A DNA stretch of 64,000 bases from Tragulus kanchil (GCA_022376925.1 JAIOJX010000026.1:258159830-258223829); one strand, 5' to 3'. Counted from the first letter of the stretch, positions 33,080-45,824 are shown. The notes: generated by a model not told the origin, from the sequence alone. Made by a program: numbers and translations.

Positions 33080-35335
33080 ACAATAATGAGACATGTCTAA
33101 TAATAGTTAAGTTAGCCCTACTGCAATCAAACAGCTTCCAAGTCTCACCAGATCCATCAGGGAAAAATGGTTTGGAAATCAGGCTGCCCATCTGCATGTG
33201 TCATTTTATCTGTTCCTCAAGAACTGCTGAGGGCAGGAAACTCACATTTTGACACAGAGACATCAATGCTTACATAAAGTGAACAGAAGCTGAAAATGTA
33301 TTTTTTCCTTTCATCGTGCATGAAGAGGAGCTTTGACTTTGTAGGGAAGTTCATGCCCTTTACTTTAGATTATTCATGGTTTCTTACTTCACTGGGTGAT
33401 AATCAACATAAGGCATATTTCTCATGTTTGGAGCTTACGCTCTTCAATGCAGTACCTAGGAAGATAACATCAGACAAGAACACTACTCCTCCCCGCCCCT
33501 GTCCCCTTCCTGGCTGCAGTATCTGACTTGATTTTAATTTAGCCATTTCAGTCTTTTTAACCAATTAAGCCTGATTCTTCATTGCAGAAACCATCCAGCA
33601 GGAGTTACATGTGTTGAATAGTTCCAAAAGAATTATAAGGACAAATTAGGATTGCCATGAATTTCTCTTGCCATGTCAGAGGACTGAGAAATAAGGCGTG
33701 ACAGAGGATAGCATCTGATTAGCTTGAACATGCTGGAAAAATGATTGGTGTAAGTTTCACCACAGATGTAGAAAGCACTGTGCTTAAGCATCCAGTGAGA
33801 TTTGCATACCTGAGGAACGGCGGTTCAAACGGCAGAGTATGAGGTCAATCAAGAATTACTAGTTAAGATATTCAATTGGCAGTTATTTTTCTCGTGCTTT
33901 TTTTATACTTATGATTTAATCCCAGTTGAGCCGAACTGCTATTAGTAGGTACTGACAGAATCAAAGGCTTAGGTTACATTCACACATTAGCTTATTAAAC
34001 ATCGTTCTACTTCTTTAAGGTGGGGGCATGTGTTTCTTTAAAAAAGGACAAAGTCTTTTTCCTCCCATTCTAAATGGTGGTACCATCATCACTGCTAATT
34101 TATGTCAGCCTCAATTCTAATACTTGTCACTAGTCTGTGTTCAGTTGCTATCTGGATACTGTTTATAGAGGGTTCTAGTTGATAGAAGAGGATTCACGAA
34201 TAAAGATTCGCTACTGGATATAATGAGTACATGTTCTAATAATAGTTAAGTTAGCCCTACTAAAAGCTTCCAAGTCTCACCAGATCACAGGGAAATGGTT
34301 TGGAAATCAGGCTGCCCATCTGCATGTGTCATTTTATCTGTTCCTCAAGAACTGCTGAGGGCAGGAAACTCACATTTTGACACAGAGACATCAATGCTTA
34401 CATAAAGTGAACAGAAGCTGAAAATGTATTTTTTCCTTTCATCGTGCATGAAGAGGAGCTTTGACTTTGTAGGGAAGTTCATGCCCTTTACTTTAGATTA
34501 TTCATGGTTTCTTACTTCACTGGGTGATAATCAACATAAGGCATATTTCTCATGTTTGGAGCTTACGCTCTTCAATGCAGTACCTAGGAAGATAACATCA
34601 GACAAGAACACTACTCCTCCCCGCCCCTGTCCCCTTCCTGGCTGCAGTATCTGACTTGATTTTAATTTAGCCATTTCAGTCTTTTTAACCAATTAAGCCT
34701 GATTCTTCATTGCAGAAACCATCCAGCAGGAGTTACATGTGTTGAATAGTTCCAAAAGAATTATAAGGACAAATTAGGATTGCCATGAATTTCTCTTGCC
34801 ATGTCAGAGGACTGAGAAATAAGGCGTGACAGAGGATAGCATCTGATTAGCTTGAACATGCTGGAAAAATGATTGGTGTAAGTTTCACCACAGATGTAGA
34901 AAGCACTGTGCTTAAGCATCCAGTGAGATTTGCATACCTGAGGAACGGCGGTTCAAACGGCAGAGTATGAGGTCAATCAAGAATTACTAGTTAAGATATT
35001 CAATTGGCAGTTATTTTTCTCGTGCTTTTTTTATACTTATGATTTAATCCCAGTTGAGCCGAACTGCTATTAGTAGGTACTGACAGAATCAAAGGCTTAG
35101 GTTACATTCACACATTAGCTTATTAAACATCGTTCTACTTCTTTAAGGTGGGGGCATGTGTTTCTTTAAAAAAGGACAAAGTCTTTTTCCTCCCATTCTA
35201 AATGGTGGTACCATCATCACTGCTAATTTATGTCAGCCTCAATTCTAATACTTGTCACTAGTCTGTGTTCAGTTGCTATCTGGATACTGTTTATAGAGGG
35301 TTCTAGTTGAGAAAAGAGAATTCACGAATAAAGAT
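33080..35335. repeat. Direct duplication 12 (period about 1,128 bp)
   Basis: Copy A is 33080-34207 and copy B is about 34218-35335. The first 70 bases of copy B are error-rich: 'ctactgcaatcaaacagctt' becomes 'ctactaaaagctt', and 'ccatcagggaaaaatgg' becomes 'cacagggaaatgg'. After that the copies agree until near the right end (34180-34207). Content is low-repeat sequence continuous with the candidate regulatory region. Confidence 0.9.
33530..33900. promoter_or_regulatory. Possible continuation of the regulatory region
   Basis: Low-repeat sequence with AT cores such as 'gattttaatttagccatttc' and 'aaccaattaagcctgattc'. Repeated at 34658-35028 by duplication 12. A 76-codon frame ending near 33526 has no domain. 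Inference only. Confidence 0.2.
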
Positions 35336-37202
35336 AGATGCCATGCAACCATCTGAGCCCTATCTGCTTTTTCAGCAAAAAATCATCACTCATCTCCAAG
35401 TCCACTATTTTCAGGTTCCTTTGTTTCTCTTCCTTCTTTTCTCTCCTTTTTAATGGTTGTTCAACAGATACTTCTTGGGAATCTTGTCAGTTCCCTGCTC
35501 TAAGTCCCCATCATTCCCCTGCCTTTTCTCCTATTTCAAGAGAATCAGAATCGCATGCAGAACTGCCAAGAACTATCGCCAGTGAGTAGACACTGCCCAG
35601 TATAATTCTAATTGCTGCATTTTACCTCAAGGTGATCAACTGGTAAGACTGGGAACACAGAAACTCAAGGAAATTGTGGATATTCATGATTAAGGCAGTC
35701 TAAAAATATTCACATATTTAGAGGACTATACTTTATGGCTTCTGATTGAAGTACAGGTAATTTTTATTATTTACAGCCATTTTAGCCATCATAAACATAG
35801 TCACAAAGTGATCATTCTTCCTATTTCTTAAAAACGATACTCTAAGTGAATAGAGTTGTTCAAAAAATCCCATATGGAGATGACAAAATAACAAAAATGA
35901 ACATATATATGAACATATTGACAGTAATGCCAAAAATGTGCCTTATAAATAATGTTGTGGTCAGTGGTAAAGGGCCTGAGTTCTGGTCCTCTGGCAGCCA
36001 CTAACATTTGAAAGGATTTTAATCATGAACATCTCTGGCCCTTGGTTTTCTCATCTGTAAAATGATCGAACATGATTTTAATATCATACAGCAATTAAAA
36101 ACACTTAAAAAAGGATGACTATGACCCAGTCCTCAAAAGTATGAGTGATAACTGGTATACAGTTTAATTGATTTTACTTTTTAAAAGTTAATTTCTTTAC
36201 TTTTATTATTAGTCATGTATTGCAGCATTGAAATTCACATAAAGGTGAGGATAACACATGATCTTTATATGTCATCTTATTAAAATGAAGCTATTTTTAA
36301 TACTTTTAAGAGCCTATCAGAAAACACAATTTGTATCCTCAAAGTATATTTTGTCAGTTTCAAGTATAATTTTTGCATTCATATTCTTTTATGAATTTTA
36401 ATGGAGACACTTAAATTGTAATTATTCCTCTCAGCTCAAATGCAGGTAACAAATGGAATTCAATCAGTGTTTGCGCATAATGACCATCATTAAGAGAGAA
36501 ATAATAATGACATTCTCTCTGCATTAAACTTGCAGACTCTTTACACAATGATCTGAATCCCATTATTGATCTCCATGGAGATATGCAATTGTCACCTATT
36601 CTGCATAATATCTGAATGTTAAATACATTTGTTTGGAACAAATATTTTAATGAATACAGTCAGTTCCACTTAATTAACTATCTGATAACTGAATATTTTT
36701 ACTTAATAATTCAACTTGGAACATCAAAATTGTGCTTTTTTTATTTAAATGCACTTGAAATTAGTGACAGATATTCATGTGAATGTTCATAAAATGTATG
36801 TGGAGTTTAAAATCCCCCTTGGTTTTCTTTAAAGTACATCCATTAGAGGGAGAGAAGAGAGGTATTTTTCATTTGTTTCAAATAATTTTTCCCCTCAGTG
36901 TTGTTTAAAATAACCTCTTAGAAGCTTACTGGCAAAATGTGTTTTCTGACTAGAATCCTTCTGCCATCTAACTTCCTTTAATCATAGAACTGTCCATAAG
37001 AATGTGACTATTCCTATTTACTTACAGATATACTTTTTTAATGTGGGCATTGGTTTGGGAAAGAAAATATTAATAAAATATTGAATTCACATGTGAAAAA
37101 AGTTTCAGGAAAGTCATAATTGGTGAATATATAGCCTATTTAAGAGAATCCAAAATAATATTTCTAATAATAGTAATAATAAACAACATGAATAATGTCT
37201 AG
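35336..37202. other. AT-rich non-coding sequence with a possible MIR
   Basis: Present once. At 35950-36065 a 'cctgagttctggtcctctgg' segment followed by 'ggttttctcatctgtaaaatg' resembles a plus-strand MIR. The rest is AT-rich, with frames below 85 codons and no gene. Confidence 0.45.
35950..36065 (+). mobile_element. Probable MIR SINE
   Basis: Ends in 'tctcatctgtaaaatgatcg', the conserved MIR core-end motif, preceded by a diverged 'ggcagccactaacatttgaa' part. Confidence 0.5.
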
Positions 37203-37284
37203 GTTAATTTTTTGGTTATGGGTGAAGTATTAGAGGCTAACAACAACACACTGTCTTTAGGTGATGTGCTATTAATTAGTTTCA

Positions 37285-37440
37285 TAAATATTTGTTAAGC
37301 ACTCACTGAAAGTCCAATATGACACCTGAAAGTGATAAAACCATAATGAGTAAGACACCAGACCTAGTTGCAGGAAACTCACCATCTGGTGAGAAGAAAT
37401 TTACTTACACAATAAATTTAGACACAGGTGAGAAATGCAA
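37285..37440. mobile_element. Old LINE fragment (L2/L1ME type)
   Basis: 'aaatatttgttaagcactca' followed by a stretch about an object 'gaaactcaccatctggtgag', matching the family seen at 3395 in a diverged form. Repeated at 38396-38551. Confidence 0.4.
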
Positions 37441-37671
37441 GTGGTTTGAAAGAAGTGCAGTGGGAAGTGACTGGTCCCTGGACCAAAAAAGAGCAGGATG
37501 TCTTTAGAGAGATGGCAAAATTTAGAGAGAGGGAAATGTCTCTGTTTCACAGGATGAAGAAAATTTTGCCAGGTTTAAAATATCAGTAGAAAGATTTTGG
37601 AATAAAAGAAATTGTATGAAAAAAAAAAAAAATAAGTTGTATGCATACAAGCTTGGAGGCATAAGAGTATA

Positions 37672-37886
37672 GGGCTGCCCTGGTGATTCAGATGGTAAAG
37701 AATCCACTCGCAATGCAGGAGACGCGGTTTCAATCCCTCGGTTGGGAAAATCCCCTGGAGAAGGGAATGGTTACCCACTCCAGTATTCTTGCTTGGAGAA
37801 TTCCATGGATAGAGGAGTCTGATGAACTACAGTCCATTGGATTGCAAAGAGTTGGACACGACTGAGTGACTAACACACACACATCC
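37672..37886 (+). mobile_element. Bov-tA-type SINE, copy A
   Basis: GGGCTGCCCTGGTGATTCAG head, 'tttcaatccctcggttggga' box region, 'agttggacacgactgagtga' end and an (AC)n tail. Confidence 0.88.
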
Positions 37887-38089
37887 ACCTAAGAGTAAAT
37901 GGATCTTTATGAGCACCACAAGTGTCAATACAGTTTGCCTACAATTGGGGTGCACAGTGAGCACTGTAGACAGTGACAGGGTACAGCTTATTGTGACAAT
38001 CACAACTTAACAAGCATTTTCTAGGTTTCAGGAGCTTGACATGTATCTCAAAGTCTTGGTAAAGCCCTGTACTGTATCATTTACGCAAA

Positions 38090-38200
38090 TAACAAAGTTA
38101 CATTTAGAGATGTTAAGTGCCTTGGCCGATATCACCTAGCAGATAATTAGTGGGGGTGGAATTTTAGACTAGGTCTATTCGTATCTAAAGCCTGAACTCC
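38090..38200 (-). mobile_element. Probable MIR SINE, minus strand
   Basis: 'agatgttaagtgccttggcc' then 'atcacctagcagataattag' and 'ctaaagcctgaactcc' read as the reverse complement of the MIR 5' half. A copy lies at 39200-39310, and a degraded piece at 40342-40407 is a join artefact. Confidence 0.5.
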
Positions 38201-38781
38201 AGGCTCAGGTCCAAAGGTCCTTGAATGGGCTGCATGATAAGGGAATTGGAGAAGTATTGAACAGTTTTGGCTAGAGAAGAATGTTATCAGATCAATAATT
38301 TAGAAACACAGAATGTTAATTTTTGGTTATGGGTGAAGTATTAGAGGCTAACAACAACACACTGTCTTTAGGTGCTGTGCTATTAATTAGTTTCATAAAT
38401 ATTTGTTAAGCACTCACTGAAAGTCCAATATGACACCTGAAAGTGATAAAACCATAATGAGTAAGACACCAGACCTAGTTGCAGGAAACTCACCATCTGG
38501 TGAGAAGAAATTTACTTACACAATAAATTTAGACACAGGTGAGAAATGCAAGTGGTTTGAAAGAAGTGCAGTGGGAAGTGACTGGTCCCTGGACCAAAAA
38601 AGAGCAGGATGTCTTTAGAGAGATGGCAAAATTTAGAGAGGGAAATGTCTCTGTTTCACAGGATGAAGAAAATTTTGCCAGGTTTAAAATATCAGTAGAA
38701 AGATTTTGGAATAAAAGAAATTGTATGAAAAAAAAAAAAAATAAGTTGTATGCATACAAGCTTGGAGGCATAAGAGTATAG

Positions 38782-38995
38782 GGCTGCCCTGGTGATTCAG
38801 ATGGTAAAGAATCCACTCGCAATGCAGGAGACGCGGTTTCAATCCCTCGGTTGGGAAAATCCCCTGGAGAAGGGAATGGTTACCCACTCCAGTATTCTTG
38901 CTTGGAGAATTCCATGGATAGAGGAGTCTGATGAACTACAGTCCATTGGATTGCAAAGAGTTGGACACGACTGAGTGACTAACACACACACATCC
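38782..38995 (+). mobile_element. Bov-tA-type SINE, copy B of duplication 13
   Basis: Same element and flanks as 37672-37886. Confidence 0.87.
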
Positions 38996-39301
38996 ACCTA
39001 AGAGTAAATGGATCTTTATGAGCACCACAAGTGTCAATACAGTTTGCCTACAATTGGGGTGCACAGTGAGCACTGTAGACAGTGACAGGGTACAGCTTAT
39101 TGTGACAATCACAACTTAACAAGCATTTTCTAGGTTTCAGGAGCTTGACATGTATCTCAAAGTCTTGGTAAAGCCCTGTACTGTATCATTTACGCAAATA
39201 ACAAAGTTACATTTAGAGATGTTAAGTGCCTTGGCCGATATCACCTAGCAGATAATTAGTGGGGGTGGAATTTTAGACTAGGTCTATTCGTATCTAAAGC
39301 C

Positions 39302-41448
39302 TGAACTCCAGGCTCAGGTCCAAAGGTCCTTGAATGGGCTGCATGATAAGGGAATTGGAGAAGTATTGAACAGTTTTTAGCTAGAGAAGAATGTTATCAG
39401 ATCAATAATTTAGAAACACAGTTTGGGTCATAGTGTGGAGGGTCAAATTAGAAGCAAGAAGAGTTGAGACATACATGCAAATTATGAGGTTGTTTTACTA
39501 ACTCATGTGCGATTACTTCAATCAGCAGTAAAACAATGGAAATAGAGGATAATTTCAGTCAACTTCTTGCAATAAAATCAAAAGAACTTGGTTTCAGCTT
39601 GGGTAACAAAGAATATAAAAGTCATGAGAGAAGAAAAGAATAATTTTATGCTTCTCTTCTACATCCCTGAAGATGGGGCAAAGTTTATACAAAATAGTAT
39701 AGTTTCCACAGATTGAAACTATGTTGATTTAAAAACACTTCAGCTTTTTTTTTTCTAAGAGGCCCTAGGAAGCTTTAGCCATATTATAGTTTTCCTTCAT
39801 GTTAGCTTCAATTTTGATGCCTCTTTAAAACACAAACAACAAGCTTTAAAATTTTTTATGGCTCCTCAATACCTGGACATCTAATGTGAAAAGAAGCAAT
39901 CTGTTTAATTCACACTTAAATACCAGTGACTCAGTGAGTTAATCTTTCCAATGCTACTGAGAGGGTGAAAGAAGATTGCTTCATGGAAGTCAATACTCAA
40001 AGCAAGAATTCAAAAAGTATCATTCACTTATCCATTGCTTGAGTGTCAATAATATTCCAGGTTCTTGGGTTTAAAGATAATTATGACACAGTCCATACCA
40101 GGTTTTACACTTGAGGTAGACTTGAATCTTTGGGAACCAGAGTGTGAACTGTGATCAATGGAAGAAAGCTGCCCATCCCACATAGCTGTCCATGCCCTTT
40201 ACTCTGTAAACTGGCTGTTTTATGTTACACAGCAAATGGAACTCTGCAGGTGGAATTGAGGTTATGGACCTTCAAATGAGAAATTGTCCTAGACTAGTTG
40301 GATAGGTCTAATGTATAACATGGACTGTAGCCCACCAGGTTTAACCCCTAGGCAAATAACAAATTTATTAGAGATGTTAAGTGCCTTGTACCCTAAAAGG
40401 GGCTTTTGAACTCCAGGCTCAGGTCCAAAGGTCCTTGAATGGGCTGCATGATAAGGGAATTGGAGAAGTATTGAACAGTTTTTAGCTAGAGAAGAATGTT
40501 ATCAGATCAATAATTTAGAAACACAGTTTGGGTCATAGTGTGGAGGGTCAAATTAGAAGCAAGAAGAGTTGAGACATACATGCAAATTATGAGGTTGTTT
40601 TACTAACTCATGTGCGATTACTTCAATCAGCAGTAAAACAATGGAAATAGAGGATAATTTCAGTCAACTTCTTGCAATAAAATCAAAAGAACTTGGTTTC
40701 AGCTTGGGTAACAAAGAATATAAAAGTCATGAGAGAAGAAAAGAATAATTTTATGCTTCTCTTCTACATCCCTGAAGATGGGGCAAAGTTTATACAAAAT
40801 AGTATAGTTTCCACAGATTGAAACTATGTTGATTTAAAAACACTTCAGCTTTTTTTTTTTCTAAGAGGCCCTAGGAAGCTTTAGCCATATTATAGTTTTC
40901 CTTCATGTTAGCTTCAATTTTGATGCCTCTTTAAAACACAAACAACAAGCTTTAAAATTTTTTATGGCTCCTCAATACCTGGACATCTAATGTGAAAAGA
41001 AGCAATCTGTTTAATTCACACTTAAATACCAGTGACTCAGTGAGTTAATCTTTCCAATGCTACTGAGAGGGTGAAAGAAGATTGCTTCATGGAAGTCAAT
41101 ACTCAAAGCAAGAATTCAAAAAGTATCATTCACTTATCCATTGCTTGAGTGTCAATAATATTCCAGGTTCTTGGGTTTAAAGATAATTATGACACAGTCC
41201 ATACCAGGTTTTACACTTGAGGTAGACTTGAATCTTTGGGAACCAGAGTGTGAACTGTGATCAATGGAAGAAAGCTGCCCATCCCACATAGCTGTCCATG
41301 CCCTTTACTCTGTAAACTGGCTGTTTTATGTTACACAGCAAATGGAACTCTGCAGGTGGAATTGAGGTTATGGACCTTCAAATAGAGAAATTGTCCTAGA
41401 CTAGTTGGATAGGTCTAATGTATAACATGGACTGTAGCCCACCAGGTT
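39302..41448. repeat. Direct duplication 14 (period 1,105-1,107 bp)
   Basis: Copy A is 39302-40341 and copy B is 40408-41448. The 66-base bridge 40342-40407 is a poor copy of 39192-39302: 'gcaaataacaaatttattag' stands for 'gcaaataacaaagttacatt', then 'agatgttaagtgccttg' is exact. T-run and 'atgagaaa/atagagaaa' indels separate the copies. Positions 39302-39421 also belong to duplication 13. Confidence 0.9.
39422..40321. other. Unclassified non-coding sequence
   Basis: AT-rich, no gene. A 'gagtgtcaataatattccag' motif near 40040 may be a diverged old LINE. Repeated at 40527-41428. Confidence 0.4.
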
Positions 41449-41591
41449 CTTCTGTCCATGGAATTCTCCAGACAAGAATACTGGAATGGGTAGCCATTCC
41501 CTCATCCAGGGGATCTTCCTGACCCAGTGGCTGAACTCACGTCTTCTGCGTTCAGGCAGATTCTTCACCATTTGAGCCAACAGGGGAGCCC
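41427..41591 (-). mobile_element. Bov-tA-type SINE, 5' part, copy A
   Basis: Minus-strand element from 'ggactgtagcccaccaggtt' to the 'caacaggggagccc' head at 41591. It lacks the element's 3' tail. A 20-base stub is also left at 40322-40341 by duplication 14. Confidence 0.8.
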
Positions 41592-41689
41592 ATAGTCTTC
41601 CTTTATAAACCCATAGCTCCTTAAAAGTGAAAGAGGAAGAAAGAAGTCATTGGTAATGGTGCAGTAGAGGAAGAGACAGGAGAAATTTG

Positions 41690-41990
41690 AAGTTTCAGCA
41701 GAACTCAACTGACAGAGCTGGCTTTGAATACAGAAAAAGAAGGTGTGAAGCCATGGAATATGTAGTTTCTAGAAGCTGGGAACAGCCCTTAGTCAAGAAC
41801 GGAGGAAACCACGATATCAAGCCCACGACTGCCAAGAACTGCTTTCTGCCAGTTACATCAATGAGCAAGAAAACTGATTCTCCCCAACATAATCTGACCC
41901 TCAGAACTGTAAGAGGAGAAATGTTCTCAGTTTTGAGTAGCTGAGTTTGTGGTAATTTTCACTGCATGAATAGCAAACTAATACAAATGG
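41690..41990 (+). mobile_element. MLT1-like MaLR LTR relic, copy A
   Basis: 'gctgggaacagcccttag', 'accctcagaactgtaagagg', 'gtttgtggtaattttcact' and a closing 'gcaaactaatacaaat' follow the order of MLT1-type LTR 3' halves. An 85-codon frame (41687-41944) lies in it and is not a gene. Confidence 0.55.
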
Positions 41991-42432
41991 GAATAAAAAA
42001 AATGTTTACCTTAAAAAGATAGAGTATTAAAAATAAGAATGCATTACCGTATCTGATATGTAAAAAACACTAAAAGCAATTAGCTATTACTTTTGTCATT
42101 ATAAGACTGATTCTAAGTTTAGCTCTTGGCCCACAGAAGATTTTTCCATTTTACTAGGAGTATCCTGGGGCATGCCAGCCCTCCTCTATGTCAATGGCCT
42201 ACTGCCATCAGTTTCAGACAGATGACTCTGAACTTTAGTGTAATTTAAAGGCAGACTTCCAGCTCCTTGTGTTCCTTTTAGAACTTGCCTATTCCATGAC
42301 TGATAGTAGGAATGCAATAATTCTTTACAGAAAAGATACAAGTTTTGGTCTTTATCATAGCTTCCCCCAATGAAATGCAATTTTTCTTAGAGACAGCTGG
42401 AATGCAACTTATATTACTGAAGAGAACGTTCA

Positions 42433-42433
42433 N
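42433..42433. other. Ambiguous base N
   Basis: Single N in the middle of 'cantttttag', at the junction of duplication 15. Confidence 0.99.
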
Positions 42434-42528
42434 TTTTTAGCAAATGGAACTCTGCAGGTGGAATTGAGGTTATGGACCTTCAAATAGAGAAATTGTCCTA
42501 GACTAGTTGGATAGGTCTAATGTATAAC

Positions 42529-42693
42529 ATGGACTGTAGCCCACCAGGTTCTTCTGTCCATGGAATTCTCCAGACAAGAATACTGGAATGGGTAGCCATT
42601 CCCTCATCCAGGGGATCTTCCTGACCCAGTGGCTGAACTCACGTCTTCTGCGTTCAGGCAGATTCTTCACCATTTGAGCCAACAGGGGAGCCC
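42529..42693 (-). mobile_element. Bov-tA-type SINE, 5' part, copy B
   Basis: Same as 41427-41591 at +1,102 bp, with identical flanks. Confidence 0.8.
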
Positions 42694-42791
42694 ATAGTCT
42701 TCCTTTATAAACCCATAGCTCCTTAAAAGTGAAAGAGGAAGAAAGAAGTCATTGGTAATGGTGCAGTAGAGGAAGAGACAGGAGAAATTTG

Positions 42792-43092
42792 AAGTTTCAG
42801 CAGAACTCAACTGACAGAGCTGGCTTTGAATACAGAAAAAGAAGGTGTGAAGCCATGGAATATGTAGTTTCTAGAAGCTGGGAACAGCCCTTAGTCAAGA
42901 ACGGAGGAAACCACGATATCAAGCCCACGACTGCCAAGAACTGCTTTCTGCCAGTTACATCAATGAGCAAGAAAACTGATTCTCCCCAACATAATCTGAC
43001 CCTCAGAACTGTAAGAGGAGAAATGTTCTCAGTTTTGAGTAGCTGAGTTTGTGGTAATTTTCACTGCATGAATAGCAAACTAATACAAATGG
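42792..43092 (+). mobile_element. MLT1-like LTR relic, copy B
   Basis: Copy of 41690-41990 within duplication 15. Confidence 0.53.
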
Positions 43093-43612
43093 GAATAAAA
43101 ACAATGTTTACCTTAAAAAGATAGAGTATTAAAAATAAGAATGCATTACCGTATCTGATATGTAAAAAACACTAAAAGCAATTAGCTATTACTTTTGTCA
43201 TTATAAGACTGATTCTAAGTTTAGCTCTTGGCCCACAGAAGATTTTTCCATTTTACTAGGAGTATCCTGGGGCATGCCAGCCCTCCTCTATGTCAATGGC
43301 CTACTGCCATCAGTTTCAGACAGATGACTCTGAACTTTAGTGTAATTTAAAGGCAGACTTCCAGCTCCTTGTGTTCCTTTTAGAACTTGCCTATTCCATG
43401 ACTGATAGTAGGAATGCAATAATTCTTTACAGAAAAGATACAAGTTTTGGTCTTTATCATAGCTTCCCCCAATGAAATGCAATTTTTCTTAGAGACAGCT
43501 GGAATGCAACTTATATTACTGAAGAGAACGTTCACTTTTTGCTCAAAGATCATCTGCATCCAAGTCAACAATTATGCCATGCTTTTTCTCAAGGAACAAT
43601 GGAATTAATGTT

Positions 43613-45824
43613 TGCTTTATACTTAAACAGATTCAGCTGTTTAGTTTAGCACCAAAAGTCTATGGAGTTTCTCATTTGTTACGATGCCCAGGTTCCATTC
43701 CTCTTTGCTGAGGCAATCACACTTCTTTTCTTGTTTTAGTAGATGCTATTGGTATCCAGTCCATGTCTGCTTATATTTTACCATCTCAGGGCAGAATGGT
43801 CCAGCTTCTAAGCCCCAACATCTATATCCCTGCCTGAGGACTTCCTTTGGCTTCTTCTCTGTGTCTTGATAGAACAGGGTGCTGCAGAATTCACTTCTTC
43901 AGGAAGATGTCTCATTCAATGGCTAATAGGAGCTGGGCTATAAATTTCCCATCTCTCTCTGATGGCAGTAATCAGAGTTTCCCAGTAGAATTAAGCTTTA
44001 GCTAACAATAGTGTCAAGAGCTCCATTAGTTACTGCTTACCCACTACCTTCCCTTCCTGTCTTTCTTCATTTCTCCATCAGAGTTCATTTCTTTCTTTCT
44101 ATTTTTTTAAGTTATGAAATAATAGCACATTTACAGGAGACTTGGAAAATACAGGACAAAATTGCATACAGTTCTGCTATACATTGCAATTATTTCTTTC
44201 AGTAGATAAATTAAGATTTTTAGTTGGAGTTTCAATATCAAACTCTCAAAAATTAATGAATATATAGAAAGGTAGAAGGATTTAGTACACCTGAAAAGTA
44301 CCCACGAACCAATTCAACATAATTAATATTTATACAATATTCACATAACAGTAATATACAATTCTATTCAAGTTCTCATAAAGTAGGAGACACTGGAACA
44401 TATCTAGGACATGAAACAAGGTGCAAAAACTTCATGGTATAAAGGTACTGAAGTCATACTGGGTGTGTTCTCTTATCACTCCATCAGTGCTCCTTGAGAT
44501 TTCCCTCCAAATAAACTATCTGCATTTGAATTTTTGTCTCAAGATTAGCTTTGAGAGAAGAATCAATCAGGATACTTTTTCTCGCTCCTAGTGGATGTGC
44601 TCTGGTTGAAGATGACTGATCTTATTACTTCCAAGGATGGAGCCTGAGACGCACACATAATCCTGAGTGCATCCCATCTTCCTTCTCTGTCTTACTTCTG
44701 CCCATAACTTTGGGGCTCATTAGGACATGCTTTATACTTAAACAGATTCAGCTGTTTAGTTTAGCACCAAAAGTCTATGGAGTTTCTCATTTGTTACGAT
44801 GCCCAGGTTCCATTCCTCTTTGCTGAGGCAATCACACTTCTTTTCTTGTTTTAGTAGATGCTATTGGTATCCAGTCCATGTCTGCTTATATTTTACCATC
44901 TCAGGGCAGAATGGTCCAGCTTCTAAGCCCCAACATCTATATCCCTGCCTGAGGACTTCCTTTGGCTTCTTCTCTGTGTCTTGATAGAACAGGGTGCTGC
45001 AGAATTCACTTCTTCAGGAAGATGTCTCATTCAATGGCTAATAGGAGCTGGGCTATAAATTTCCCATCTCTCTCTGATGGCAGTAATCAGAGTTTCCCAG
45101 TAGAATTAAGCTTTAGCTAACAATAGTGTCAAGAGCTCCATTAGTTACTGCTTACCCACTACCTTCCCTTCCTGTCTTTCTTCATTTCTCCATCAGAGTT
45201 CATTTCTTTCTTTCTATTTTTTTAAGTTATGAAATAATAGCACATTTACAGGAGACTTGGAAAATACAGGACAAAATTGCATACAGTTCTGCTATACATT
45301 GCAATTATTTCTTTCAGTAGATAAATTAAGATTTTTAGTTGGAGTTTCAATATCAAACTCTCAAAAATTAATGAATATATAGAAAGGTAGAAGGATTTAG
45401 TACACCTGAAAAGTACCCACGAACCAATTCAACATAATTAATATTTATACAATATTCACATAACAGTAATATACAATTCTATTCAAGTTCTCATAAAGTA
45501 GGAGACACTGGAACATATCTAGGACATGAAACAAGGTGCAAAAACTTCATGGTATAAAGGTACTGAAGTCATACTGGGTGTGTTCTCTTATCACTCCATC
45601 AGTGCTCCTTGAGATTTCCCTCCAAATAAACTATCTGCATTTGAATTTTTGTCTCAAGATTAGCTTTGAGAGAAGAATCAATCAGGATACTTTTTCTCGC
45701 TCCTAGTGGATGTGCTCTGGTTGAAGATGACTGATCTTATTACTTCCAAGGATGGAGCCTGAGACGCACACATAATCCTGAGTGCATCCCATCTTCCTTC
45801 TCTGTCTTACTTCTGCCCATAACT
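43613..45824. repeat. Direct duplication 16 (period 1,115 bp)
   Basis: Copy A is 43613-44709 and copy B is 44728-45824. No difference between the copies was noticed. The 18-base filler 44710-44727 has no clear source. Confidence 0.93.
43684..44700. other. Unclassified non-coding sequence
   Basis: Pyrimidine-rich left part, AT-rich right part. Frames of 61-64 codons are all without domains. Repeated at 44799-45815. Confidence 0.45.

Larger units (their letters stand above)
37203..39421. repeat. Direct duplication 13 (period 1,109-1,112 bp)
   Basis: Copy A is 37203-38311 and copy B is 38315-39421, with three bases between. Differences are a T-run at the left end, G/A 'gatgtgct/gctgtgct', a missing AG in 'gagagagggaaatg', and 'ttttggct/tttttagct'. 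The indels open a 97-codon minus frame in copy B that is interrupted in copy A. Confidence 0.92.
41337..43534. repeat. Direct duplication 15 (period 1,102 bp), N at the join
   Basis: Copy A is 41337-42432 and copy B is 42439-43534. Position 42433 is N, the only ambiguous base in the window, and it sits exactly where copy A ends. One substitution is visible ('aaaaaaaatg' against 'aaaaacaatg', near 42000/43102). The first 110 bp overlap duplication 14. Confidence 0.95.
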
